In this document: positions 44,777-53,084 of the stretch, one piece after another
How the letters are laid out: each line of letters begins with the position of its first letter
How positions within the stretch are numbered: position 1 is the stretch's first letter
Assembly: GCA_020848835.1 (NCBI GenBank)
Contig: JADLHJ010000024.1
Location: 1 to 64,000 of the forward strand
Direction of reading: 5' to 3'
DNA length: 64,000 nt
DNA from: Candidatus Hydrogenedentota bacterium
GTDB lineage: Bacteria > Hydrogenedentota > Hydrogenedentia > Hydrogenedentales > SLHB01
Position numbers and translations under genes: made by a program
The notes under the pieces: model-generated
The model's input: only the letters and a program-made list of their open reading frames with translations
Database searches by the model: none
Told to the model about the DNA's origin: nothing

Positions 44777-44792
44777 AAGGAGGTGGTCCAGC
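44777..44792 (+). promoter_or_regulatory. Extended Shine-Dalgarno complementary to 16 nt of the 16S rRNA tail
   Basis: AAGGAGGTGGTCCAGC can pair with the canonical bacterial 16S 3' end (GCUGGAUCACCUCCUU) at every position: 15 Watson-Crick pairs and one G-U. Ordinary sites here pair over 4-7 bases. It starts 18 bases and its GGAGG core 16 bases before the ATG at 44795. Confidence 0.8.
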
Positions 44793-44794
44793 TT

Positions 44795-44896
44795 ATGTGT
44801 AGTCCGAGTACCAGTTCCTACGTCATGGTTGGATGTGCCCTGCATATCGATCTGAGGAATCTCAACAAGGAGAACCGTTCAGGCCCGTGGCGTTAG
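44795..44896 (+). CDS. 33-residue small protein with extended ribosome-binding site
   Basis: ATG 44795 to TAG 44894-44896 encodes 33 residues starting MCSPSTSSYVMVGC and ending NRSGPWR; it has two Cys (2 and 14) and a polar C-terminal half, and no signal or membrane segment. It is a complete unit: promoter at 44679-44706, unusual Shine-Dalgarno at 44777-44792 and terminator at 44921-44948. I recognise no family. The unit might instead work as an RNA that titrates the anti-Shine-Dalgarno or as a leader peptide, but no gene follows on this strand. Coding status is plausible, not proven. Confidence 0.55.
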   Translation: MCSPSTSSYVMVGCALHIDLRNLNKENRSGPWR

Positions 44897-44920
44897 GAAC
44901 GTACACAGGACTGTTTTAAG

Positions 44921-44948
44921 AGGGGCCGCATCGCAAGATGCGGCCCCT
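44921..44948. terminator. Terminator of the mini-gene
   Basis: AGGGGCCGCATC (44921-44932) pairs perfectly with GATGCGGCCCCT (44937-44948) around GCAA, followed by ACTTCTTTTC. On the other strand it lies just after the stop of the metallohydrolase gene and is preceded by A/T bases, so it may serve both. Confidence 0.88.
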
Positions 44949-44956
44949 ACTTCTTT

Positions 44957-47107
44957 TCAATTTCGTTTTGCTCTTTCTTGGTCTTGAATGCGCGCCAATT
45001 CTACGTAGAGCTCTCTTGCGGTCTGCACGCGCTCCAACAAAGCAGGGCCTTGCAGCGCAAGCTGTTTGATGGCGCGGTTGTCGTCTACTTGCCCGGCGGC
45101 GTTGCGGGCTTGGGCGTCGGCGACGATTTGTTCGATCTCCCCGAGGCTGGCGAGACGTTTCTCAATCAAAGCCGGAACGGCGTCATACTTCCAGAAGCGC
45201 AGGCCTTCGCGGACGACGTAGATTGGCGTCGTATGCGCGCGGGAACCGTCACTGCCTTCCGCGCGCGCGGCGATCCAGAATCCGTGGCCGGACGGAATGG
45301 TGAAGTCGAGCGCCAGTTCTTTCTGGTTCGCAGGGCTGGATTCCGCGTGTTTGTACGCGTCGCCGTGAACAATCACATCGAGTTTCGTGGGCGTGCCGCG
45401 TCGCGGATCGCCGATAGCCTTCGCGCGCACGCGCAGCGGCTTGACTTCTTTGACCGCGATCGTGTCGCCGGGGACCGCTTTATCCACGCGCAGGTCGAGC
45501 ATGATGCCGTTGGTTACGAAGGTGTTGCCGCGCTCGACGGCGTCGAACCAGTTTTGGGCGGTGAATTTCTTCTTGCCGAGGTAGGCGTACACGCGCACTT
45601 CGCCGACGCTGCCACCCCAGGGTACATCCGACCCTGCGGATGCTGTGACCTTAAATCCTGTGTTGAGGAAATCGTAATAAAGGTCGGTGCCGAGATTCGC
45701 AAATTGCATCAGTTCGACGAAATCCACCTTGCCGTTCGCGAGGTTCATGCTCATATCGCGGTGCACATGAAAGATGCCGGAGTTCACGTGGCAATACCCC
45801 GAGAGACCGCCTTGCGCCTGCACTTCGTCGAACACGGTGTCATAGAGGTAATACTGGCTGGTATCGCGGATCATGCTGCGGATGTTCATGTGGATCGTGT
45901 GGCCGAGTTCGTTGTGCGTGCGCGGGCACTCCTGCCCCGGGCAGAGGATGTAGCCGTCGCGCTCGACGCGGTAGTCTGGGCCGAAGCCGCGCTGGTCGAA
46001 CCAGGTGCGGCTGATGTCGCCCATCTTCACGACGTTGCACAGGCGCACATCTTCGGCCCGCGCCCAAGCCGCGGCGCGCTCCGCATCGCCTTCGCTCAAT
46101 ATCTGACAGTGGAAATGATCATCGCCAGACCACCAGCCGTGCTTGCGCATGTCCACCCATCGTTCGGGCCTAAACGTAACGGAGGTCGTCTTCTTCGACG
46201 CAATGGCAAAATCTTTCGCCACGGACTCGTGCTCCGCGCCGCGCGTGACGATGATGCTGTAGTCGCCGGGGGCGAGTTGCATGGTGAAGGGGCCCGGGCA
46301 GACCCAGAAGCTGCCCGCGCCGCCGCCGGTGTGGTTTGTGCGGCGCTGCGGGGCAAAGTTGCCCTGGTGGTCGAACTGCGGCCCGAAGTCCAGCGCGTTC
46401 GACGGGCCAAATTCGCGTCCGTCCAGTTTGCGTACCAGTCGCACCATCGCCGGCGACGGCTTGCCCGAATCGTCGGAGAGGATCGTAGCGTCTAGCGTCC
46501 CGGGATCCGGTGTCGTGAGCGTCATGGGCAGAATCGTGGTTGGACCGCCGCCGGTGGAGAACTCGATTTCGATCTCCGTTTTCAGGGTAGGTATACGCTC
46601 GAGCGTCACGAGCGCCCACGTGGTGCAGCCAGGCGCCACCTGCACGGGGAACCGCGGCGTGGACCGCTCTGAGAAGTCGTAGGCAGCGGTTACAGCGCGC
46701 GCTGGACCGGGGCCGGCATCTATCCGAAAAAGCAGCGCGCTGGATTCTGCGTGCAGGGTGACGGGCGGCGCAGGAGCGAGGGTCGTCTGCGTGGCGCTGA
46801 GCGTGATTGCGGTTGCGCCAGGAATTTCGCTGAGGAGTTTCTGCAGACGCGCTACCGCGGCGCTGCGCTTTTCCAATGCCGCCTGCTTCTCCGCGTCGTT
46901 GGTCGCGCGCTTGCTGTCATTCTGGGCTTGGCGAAGGGCCCGATTAATCTCGTCCGCCTCCGCGCGTTTGGACTCCGGCAGAACGTAGGCGGCGTATTGT
47001 GCGATCGCTCCCGCGAATTCGGGTCCTCCCGGCAGTGCCTCGTCTTGGGTATGAGCGGCGTTGGTGATTAAAAAAGCTGCGAAAATGAATCTAATTGCTG
47101 GACGCAT
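44957..47107 (-). CDS. Secreted PHP/CehA-McbA-type metallohydrolase
   Basis: A 716-residue exported protein. ATG 47107 follows GGGGGAA and gives a Sec signal (1-21). Residues about 45-120 are a charged helical stretch, 130-330 are beta-rich, and about 340-600 form the metallohydrolase core: WWSGDDHFHCQ (the first PHP-type H-x-H), CNVVKMGD, GHTIHMNIR, GGLSGYCHVNSG and SAGSDVPWG. This order fits the CehA/McbA branch of PHP hydrolases, frequent as secreted enzymes in planctomycete-like genomes. Residues 680-716 are again helical. The substrate is unknown. Confidence 0.82.
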   Translation of the reverse strand: MRPAIRFIFAAFLITNAAHTQDEALPGGPEFAGAIAQYAAYVLPESKRAEADEINRALRQAQNDSKRATNDAEKQAALEKRSAAVARLQKLLSEIPGATAITLSATQTTLAPAPPVTLHAESSALLFRIDAGPGPARAVTAAYDFSERSTPRFPVQVAPGCTTWALVTLERIPTLKTEIEIEFSTGGGPTTILPMTLTTPDPGTLDATILSDDSGKPSPAMVRLVRKLDGREFGPSNALDFGPQFDHQGNFAPQRRTNHTGGGAGSFWVCPGPFTMQLAPGDYSIIVTRGAEHESVAKDFAIASKKTTSVTFRPERWVDMRKHGWWSGDDHFHCQILSEGDAERAAAWARAEDVRLCNVVKMGDISRTWFDQRGFGPDYRVERDGYILCPGQECPRTHNELGHTIHMNIRSMIRDTSQYYLYDTVFDEVQAQGGLSGYCHVNSGIFHVHRDMSMNLANGKVDFVELMQFANLGTDLYYDFLNTGFKVTASAGSDVPWGGSVGEVRVYAYLGKKKFTAQNWFDAVERGNTFVTNGIMLDLRVDKAVPGDTIAVKEVKPLRVRAKAIGDPRRGTPTKLDVIVHGDAYKHAESSPANQKELALDFTIPSGHGFWIAARAEGSDGSRAHTTPIYVVREGLRFWKYDAVPALIEKRLASLGEIEQIVADAQARNAAGQVDDNRAIKQLALQGPALLERVQTARELYVELARIQDQERAKRN

Positions 47108-47463
47108 CGTGAAGTTCCCCCGTTGCGCCAGTCTAATCTTGGGGCCCGAAACCGTCAATGTGAAATTGGACTCTATCCTGCCGGAGGCGTACACTTTCGT
47201 TTTTAGCCGGGAGGGGTTCCGGCGGAAAAATGCGGAAATGTAGAGCAAGGCTATGACCCGGTATGGGTTTGTTTATATGCCAGCGTTCTGTGCTTTCGAG
47301 CATGATGCATATTGGCGAGATAAGGGTGTATGGTCCACTGACCACTTCCAGCCAGATGGCAACGGCGAGTTCGCATCGCCGTCCGTAAATTCCCTGCGCG
47401 ATTGAGTTTGCAAACAAGGCAGCTCGCAAGGAATGACTACATTTGGTAGAGGTATTGACGTTT
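47108..47463. other. 356-base divergent region between the metallohydrolase and kup
   Basis: No gene seen. It contains one hairpin, ACGGCGA/TCGCCGT (47362-47382), which could affect the kup leader. I looked for a c-di-AMP (ydaO-type) or other known riboswitch ahead of kup and saw no convincing match. Confidence 0.5.
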
Positions 47464-49356
47464 ATGAGTCATGAATCAGCCCACAAGAAACAGTCGATCG
47501 CGGCCCTCACTTTAGGTGCGCTGGGCGTCGTCTATGGCGATATCGGCACAAGCCCACTATATACCATGCGCGAATGTCTCGGCGGCGCGCATGGTGCAGG
47601 AGTGTCCCACGACAATGTGCTCGGTATCCTCTCGCTGATTTTTTGGGCGCTAATCGTAATCATATCGATTAAGTACGTGCCCTTCGTCCTGCGCGCCGAC
47701 AACCGCGGCGAAGGCGGAATCCTCGCGCTCATGTCGCTGGTAACATTCACGCACAAAAACAAACATGACCATTTTGCCAACCTGCTCATCGCCTTGGGTA
47801 TTTTCGGTGCGGCGCTCCTGTATGGCGACGGAATGATTACGCCTGCGATCACCGTGCTCGGCGCGGTTGAGGGGCTCAGTGTAATTACGGAGTTTTTCAA
47901 TCCCTACATTCTTCCCATTTCCCTCGCGATCATATTTGGAATTTTCCTGATCCAGAAGTGGGGGACCGCGCGTATCGGGGCTTACTTCGGGCCCCTCATC
48001 CTGATTTGGTTTCTCACGATCGGTGCGCTCGGCTTATGGTCAATCATTGCGCATCCGCACGTGCTGCTGGCCATCAACCCCTATTACGGAATCAGGTTTT
48101 TGCTCAGCCACGGGCCGCATGGTTTCGCTCTTCTGGGTTCCGTGTTCCTCGCGGTGACCGGTGGCGAGGCCCTCTACGCGGACATTGGTCATTTCGGGCG
48201 CATCCCGATTCGTAACGGCTGGTTCATTGTGGCGCTTCCGTGCTTACTGCTCAATTATTTTGGGCAAGGGGCAATTCTGCTCGTGGACGAATCGACAATT
48301 GCAAACCCGTTCTTCGCGTTGGCGCCAAAGGCGCTGCTTTACCCGATGGTGGTTCTGGCCACGCTGGCGGCGTGTATTGCTTCCCAGGCGGTCATCACGG
48401 GCGCGTTTTCGATCACGCGACAGGCGGTGCAGCTAGGCTTCTTGCCGCGCCTTAAGATTCTTCACACTTCCAGCCACACCATAGGGCAGATTTATGTGCC
48501 GGCTGTAAACACACTGCTTATGCTCGCGACGTTTGGCCTTGTCATTGGATTCGGTTCATCGAGCGACTTGAGCGCGGCATACGGCGTTGCCGTGAGCACT
48601 GCCATGTTGATTACAAGCGCATTGTTGGCCATTTATATGCGGCACGCGTGGAAATGGCCGATGTACAAGATCGCTTTGACCGCAGGTGTTTTTATTGTGA
48701 TCGACATCACGTTCTGGGCTTCCACGATGATGAAGGTCCCCCACGGCGGCTGGTTCCCGCTGTTGGCAGGTGTCGTGCTCTTCATGATCATGACCACTTG
48801 GAAGAAAGGTCGTGGACTGCTCTACGACCGGTTACGCAGGCGGACCTTGTCGCTGGACAACTTTGTGGCGAGCGTGTTTGAGCATGGCAGCAAACCGAAG
48901 CGCGTGCCGGGTGCGGCGGTGTTTTTATCGGGCACGCCCAATGTGGTGCCGGTGGTGTTACTGCACAATCTGAAATATAACAAGGTGCTGCACGAAAAGA
49001 CCGTCGTATTGTCATTCGTATTTGAAGAAATCTCGCACGTGCCGGACGAGGAACGCATCGAGGTGACGGATCTTGGCCATGGGTTCTACAACGTCATCGC
49101 GCATTACGGGTTCATGGAATCGCCCCATATTCTGGAAATTATCGAGAAGGCGTCCGACAAGGGCCTGCAGTTCGAGCGGCGCACGACCGGCTTCTACCTC
49201 GGTCGCGAGAGCATCGTCGTCGGTAAGAGCAAGGGTATGGCCCGCTGGCGGACGAATATGTTTGCCATGTTGTCGCGCCTGGCCACGGGGGCGACAAGTT
49301 ACTTCGGAATTCCCCCCAACCAAGTGGTGGAACTGGGCGTTCAAATCGAGATGTGA
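47464..49356 (+). CDS. kup: KUP-family potassium uptake protein
   Basis: A 630-residue K+/H+ symporter. The N-terminal LGALGVVYGDIGTSPLYT and the following RADNRGEGGILAL are Kup/HAK/KT signatures. About 12 TM segments fill residues 15-440, with GGEALYADIGHFG and ITGAFSITRQAVQLG in the core, and a soluble C-terminal domain (about 440-630) contains FYNVIAHYGFMESPHI. ATG 47464 gives the conserved start; a TTG at 47443 is less likely. Confidence 0.95.
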   Translation: MSHESAHKKQSIAALTLGALGVVYGDIGTSPLYTMRECLGGAHGAGVSHDNVLGILSLIFWALIVIISIKYVPFVLRADNRGEGGILALMSLVTFTHKNKHDHFANLLIALGIFGAALLYGDGMITPAITVLGAVEGLSVITEFFNPYILPISLAIIFGIFLIQKWGTARIGAYFGPLILIWFLTIGALGLWSIIAHPHVLLAINPYYGIRFLLSHGPHGFALLGSVFLAVTGGEALYADIGHFGRIPIRNGWFIVALPCLLLNYFGQGAILLVDESTIANPFFALAPKALLYPMVVLATLAACIASQAVITGAFSITRQAVQLGFLPRLKILHTSSHTIGQIYVPAVNTLLMLATFGLVIGFGSSSDLSAAYGVAVSTAMLITSALLAIYMRHAWKWPMYKIALTAGVFIVIDITFWASTMMKVPHGGWFPLLAGVVLFMIMTTWKKGRGLLYDRLRRRTLSLDNFVASVFEHGSKPKRVPGAAVFLSGTPNVVPVVLLHNLKYNKVLHEKTVVLSFVFEEISHVPDEERIEVTDLGHGFYNVIAHYGFMESPHILEIIEKASDKGLQFERRTTGFYLGRESIVVGKSKGMARWRTNMFAMLSRLATGATSYFGIPPNQVVELGVQIEM

Positions 49357-50037
49357 CCGCCGCGCCGGTCTTCATTTGAACTCATTCCCAAGCTCCCACC
49401 ATATCAACTCGTTCCCAAGCTCCCTGCTTGGGAACGCACCCGTGCCAGAAGCTCCGCTTCGCGTGCCTCGCATTCGTCATGACACCACCCGGATCGGCGC
49501 CAATTCCAGGTACCGTACGCCCCGTGTCGTAATAGTTCATCGGCCCCAAGTGCAACGCGCTGGGCAAATGATCAGGAGACCTTTAATTGCTGCGGCAACC
49601 CCGCCGCCTAAAGACAACAGCGCGCACTTGGCAACGCGGGAATAATGAGGACGAGCACATGAAGTACACGCAACCGCGGCACGAGCCATCCGACACCCCC
49701 GACACCCCCGTGTCACCCCGGGGGGGTGCGCAGCGGACGACGACCATGAAATCACGACTTACGACGATTTTCGCCCCAGCACCCCCCTTTGTTTCGTCAA
49801 AAATTTTTTTGCTACACCCCCCTCAGCGCAATGTCCTCCGTAACGTCGCGCGAACAGGGATGCAATGGCGCCGGCCGCTGGTAACGCAACCGTACTGATC
49901 CGGTATACTAAATGGGAAAACTATGCGGTACGATGCCGGGATGTCCGTCATCGGGGCCTGTGGCCGCTTTCGGGAAGTCTGGGAATAAGCGTGTACGCGA
50001 CGCTTGCTCCATCAATGCGGAACAGGGGAGTCACTCC
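49357..50037. other. 681-base gene-free region before the propeller lipoprotein
   Basis: It contains a GTTCCCAAGC-type repeat, an imperfect G/C-run segment (about 49700-49728: ACCCCCG repeats then CCCCGGGGGGGTG), an A/T-rich patch (about 49797-49812) and a possible -10 box TATACT at 49904-49909 with no good -35. No convincing open frame was found; frames here lack ribosome-binding sites. Confidence 0.55.
49381..49440. repeat. GTTCCCAAGC hairpin repeat with an adjacent partial copy
   Basis: GTTCCCAAGC (49411-49420) and GCTTGGGAAC (49426-49435) form a 10-bp stem with a TCCCT loop; a truncated copy, CTCATTCCCAAGCTCCC, precedes it at 49381-49397. The CTCGTTCCCAAGCTCC...GGGAACGCAC string is a widespread intergenic repeat in environmental bacteria. 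Confidence 0.7.
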
Positions 50038-52818
50038 ATGCGTAAGTCTTTACTAATTGTTGCTGCCGTGGCAGCCGCCACGCTGCTCGCGGGATGCCCG
50101 CGGCCAAACCCCAGCGGATTCAAGTACACCAGCGCCGACCTCACCGGCGGGTACCGTAACCTCGGCGGATTCCTGGACGACATGGCCGCAGGCGGTGAAG
50201 GTGGCGGAGGAGGGGCCCCCGAACCCACGCGCGAACTGGTGGAGCCGGATGTGATCCGGCAGGTGGGCGATACACTTTTCGTGTTGAACCAATATCGCGG
50301 GCTGACGCTCGTCAATCTGGAAGATCAATCGATCGTCGATCAAGTCGCTACGCTCGGCTTTCCGCGCGACCTCTATGTTGTTGGCAATCGCGCCTATGTG
50401 CTCGTGGCGTATGCCGCGGAATTTGAGACCAAGGGCGATACTGTCGCGTATGAGATTGCGTCACGTTTGTACGTCGTGGATATTTCCGATCCAGCCGATT
50501 GCGAGATTGTCTCGTCGTTTGACCTCGAAGGCGATCTGACGGATAGCCGTCTCGTGGGTGATGTGCTCTACGCCGTGACTGCGGAGTACGACTGGAGTTG
50601 GGTTGATGCGGTGCCCCTGAAAGCGAAGACCTCCGCGTCGCACATTGTAAGTGTGAACATCGCGGATGAAGAGGACATCTTTAAGGCGGACGAAGTTTCG
50701 ACGGATAACATCGGCGATGTGGTATATGCAACTTCATCCGCGATCTTTGTTTCCGGTTGGGAATGGGACAAGGACGGCAGCGAAATCACATTGATTGACA
50801 TCAGCGATCCGGCCGGCGACCTGCAGGTTGGCGACAAGATCGATGTGAAAGGATATATTGCCGACAAGTTCAAGATGGACGTGTACAACGGAGTGCTGCG
50901 GATCGTGTCGAACGGCTGGCAAGACGGCCGTCGCACTTTCATCACAACCGTGGATGTGGCCAACCCGAACGATCTCGAAACGCTTGCGGAGATCGAATTC
51001 GAGCGCGCCGATGGCGAGACGCTTTTTGCGACGCGCTTCGACGGCACGCGCGGGTACATCGTAACGTTCCTTCAAATCGATCCGCTTTTTGTAATCGATT
51101 TCTCGGATCCGGCGAACCCTGCCGTGGTCGGTGAATTGGAAGTGCCCGGCTGGTCCACGCACATCGAGCCGCGCGGCGACACACTCATTGCGCTTGGTGT
51201 GGACAATAGCGATGGCGGTTGGAAAGCGAGTCTGAGCCTGTTCGATGTGAGCGATCCTGCGAACCCGGCGCTCGCGGACCGCGTATCGTTTGGCGAGAAT
51301 TGGAGTTGGTCTATCGCGCACCAAGATGTGAAAGCGCTGACGGTGTTGGAAGATGTAATCATCGTGCCGTTCTCCGGTTGGGAAGAAGTGGGCGGCGGCT
51401 TCGATCGCCTGCAGTTCGTATCATGGACGCCGAGCGACCTCACCAAGCGCGGTACCGTAGATTTGCAGGGCAGCATTCTCCGCTCTTTTGAACACAGCGA
51501 CTTTTACTACGGTGTGACCAGCGAACAACTCGCACAAATTGATGCGTCCGACCTGGATCAACCGGAAGTCACGAACACGCTAACGCTCGCCGAGAACGTG
51601 GTTGACTTCGTGGAACTGTCCTCGAGCGTAGGCGTCGAGATCGTCACGCAGTACGATACCGGCAAGACTATCGCGCGCGCGGTGGGCCTGCCCCTGAAAG
51701 GCGGCCTCGGCGAAGTGGAAGTGAATGTAGGCCAGTTGACCGCCGCCCACCAGTACGGCGACAAGGTCGTACTGGTTGGCACGTCGTGGAGGGATGACGC
51801 GGGTTATCAGGTCGCGGTGATCGATTTCAGCGATCCAAGCGCGCCTGAACTCAGCGGCGAACTCGACGTCGATGTGTGGCCGCATTACGGTTACTGGTGG
51901 GTGCTTCCTTACTACGAAACGGGCGGCGGCGGAGGCGGTGAAGTGGTGCCGGCTGGTGGCGATGCAGCCGTCGCGGTGGACAGCATCTGGTGGCCGTGGT
52001 TCCCATCGTACCGACAAAACACGACGCTGCTCGCGGGCAATACGCTGGTGTTGCGATGCACTTCGGACGATTTCGATGAAACGCTCGGCGACGGCGCCGC
52101 GTACGAAGGTATCGCGTTGGTGGATCTCGAAGCGCTCGAACTTACCACGAAGATTGGCTTCGGATTCGACGCTGTATCCAACGTCGATGCAGTCGGCGAC
52201 AAGCTCTACGTTTCAAGCAAGACCTTTATCAACGCGACCTCATTCCCGTGGAACCGCGCAGAGTGCGCGTACTTCATCACCGAATTCGATCCGGAAACGA
52301 TCGATGCAGGACCCACGGTGAACGTGCCCGGCGTATTTGTGCAGTACGATCCGAACGCGGACGTGCTCACGTTGCGCGACGACGAGTGGAGCTCAAGTAA
52401 CGAGTTCAGTTCGTTGATCCGTACGGTAAGTTGGGACGGCGGCCTCGGTGTCGACGAGATCGATAACACTGACTTGCCGGATGGCGCATCGACCGTGCTG
52501 GGCCGCGGCGCGAAGATATTCGTTGAGGGGTATGACGACGGCGTGCGTTTGTACACGGTTGACGTGTCCCCGAGCGGCGCGCTGCAAAACGGCGGCGATG
52601 TGCTTGTCACCGAATCGTGGGCGAACTTGATCGATGCCAACGCGACCAGCGCGTATTTCGGAGTCGGCGGCGGCGCGATCGTGCGTTACGATTGCACGGA
52701 TGACCCAGACCTCGAAGACCTTCTCGAAGTCATGGGCACACCCAGCACAATTCGCTTCGGCGAACATGCGGCCTACGCGCCATTAGGATACTTCGGCATC
52801 GTGCAGTTGCCGCTGTAA
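50038..52818 (+). CDS. Large beta-propeller-domain lipoprotein (PF09826-like)
   Basis: A 926-residue secreted protein. ATG 50038 follows CAGGGGAG and gives a lipoprotein signal with lipobox LLAGC (Cys about residue 20). A Gly-rich linker (about 50-62) is followed by repeated propeller blades with recurrent motifs VVDISDPADCEIV, LIDISDPAGDLQVG, VIDFSDPANPAVVG, LFDVSDPANPALAD and VIDFSDPSAPELSG. A second Gly-rich insertion lies near residue 635. This matches the 'beta propeller domain' family of secreted archaeal and bacterial proteins, function unknown. It is monocistronic, with its own terminator. Confidence 0.88.
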   Translation: MRKSLLIVAAVAAATLLAGCPRPNPSGFKYTSADLTGGYRNLGGFLDDMAAGGEGGGGGAPEPTRELVEPDVIRQVGDTLFVLNQYRGLTLVNLEDQSIVDQVATLGFPRDLYVVGNRAYVLVAYAAEFETKGDTVAYEIASRLYVVDISDPADCEIVSSFDLEGDLTDSRLVGDVLYAVTAEYDWSWVDAVPLKAKTSASHIVSVNIADEEDIFKADEVSTDNIGDVVYATSSAIFVSGWEWDKDGSEITLIDISDPAGDLQVGDKIDVKGYIADKFKMDVYNGVLRIVSNGWQDGRRTFITTVDVANPNDLETLAEIEFERADGETLFATRFDGTRGYIVTFLQIDPLFVIDFSDPANPAVVGELEVPGWSTHIEPRGDTLIALGVDNSDGGWKASLSLFDVSDPANPALADRVSFGENWSWSIAHQDVKALTVLEDVIIVPFSGWEEVGGGFDRLQFVSWTPSDLTKRGTVDLQGSILRSFEHSDFYYGVTSEQLAQIDASDLDQPEVTNTLTLAENVVDFVELSSSVGVEIVTQYDTGKTIARAVGLPLKGGLGEVEVNVGQLTAAHQYGDKVVLVGTSWRDDAGYQVAVIDFSDPSAPELSGELDVDVWPHYGYWWVLPYYETGGGGGGEVVPAGGDAAVAVDSIWWPWFPSYRQNTTLLAGNTLVLRCTSDDFDETLGDGAAYEGIALVDLEALELTTKIGFGFDAVSNVDAVGDKLYVSSKTFINATSFPWNRAECAYFITEFDPETIDAGPTVNVPGVFVQYDPNADVLTLRDDEWSSSNEFSSLIRTVSWDGGLGVDEIDNTDLPDGASTVLGRGAKIFVEGYDDGVRLYTVDVSPSGALQNGGDVLVTESWANLIDANATSAYFGVGGGAIVRYDCTDDPDLEDLLEVMGTPSTIRFGEHAAYAPLGYFGIVQLPL

Positions 52819-52835
52819 ATAGCTCATTTACACAA

Positions 52836-52868
52836 ACGGTCCGTACGAACACGTACGGGCCGTTTTTT
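52836..52868 (+). terminator. Terminator of the propeller lipoprotein gene
   Basis: ACGGTCCGTAC (52836-52846) pairs with GTACGGGCCGT (52853-52863; one T-G wobble) around GAACAC, followed by six T (52863-52868). Confidence 0.9.
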
Positions 52869-52938
52869 GTTTGGACCATTACCATAAGAAACACGAGCGA
52901 AATACGTTCAGTTGTAATGCTGGAGGTTCCCTTGTAAT

Positions 52939-53028
52939 GCCCTTACGGGGCGCAATCGAAATTGGGGGAACTGGCGGCACTCCAGGGGCGATGCCCCTGG
53001 CTAGGGTTGCGTTGTACCGTTGGTACGG
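52939..53028. repeat. Three-hairpin dispersed element
   Basis: In order: GCCC-TTAC-GGGGC (52939-52951), CCAGGGGC-GAT-GCCCCTGG (52982-53000, perfect 8-bp stem) and GTACC-GTT-GGTAC (53014-53026). The set, with a Gly-rich-coding GGGGGAACTGG spacer, resembles a structured intergenic repeat common in planctomycete-like genomes. It lies between two convergent genes. Confidence 0.65.
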
Positions 53029-53084
53029 AAGTCTTGGAGATATATTGTGTACCAGGCAGCAAATGAATCGAGAACAAGAGTAAC

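Noticed and set aside
44978-46495. 505-codon open frame antisense to the PHP-type hydrolase
   Set aside because: It is a mirror of the GC-rich codon use of the minus-strand gene; no ribosome-binding site and no recognisable domain, whereas the opposite strand has signal peptide and metal motifs.
47108-47463. c-di-AMP riboswitch ahead of kup
   Set aside because: Only one simple 7-bp hairpin; the conserved multi-helix core could not be drawn.
49381-49440. CRISPR-like repeat
   Set aside because: Only one full and one partial unit, self-complementary and without regular spacers; fits a dispersed repeat.
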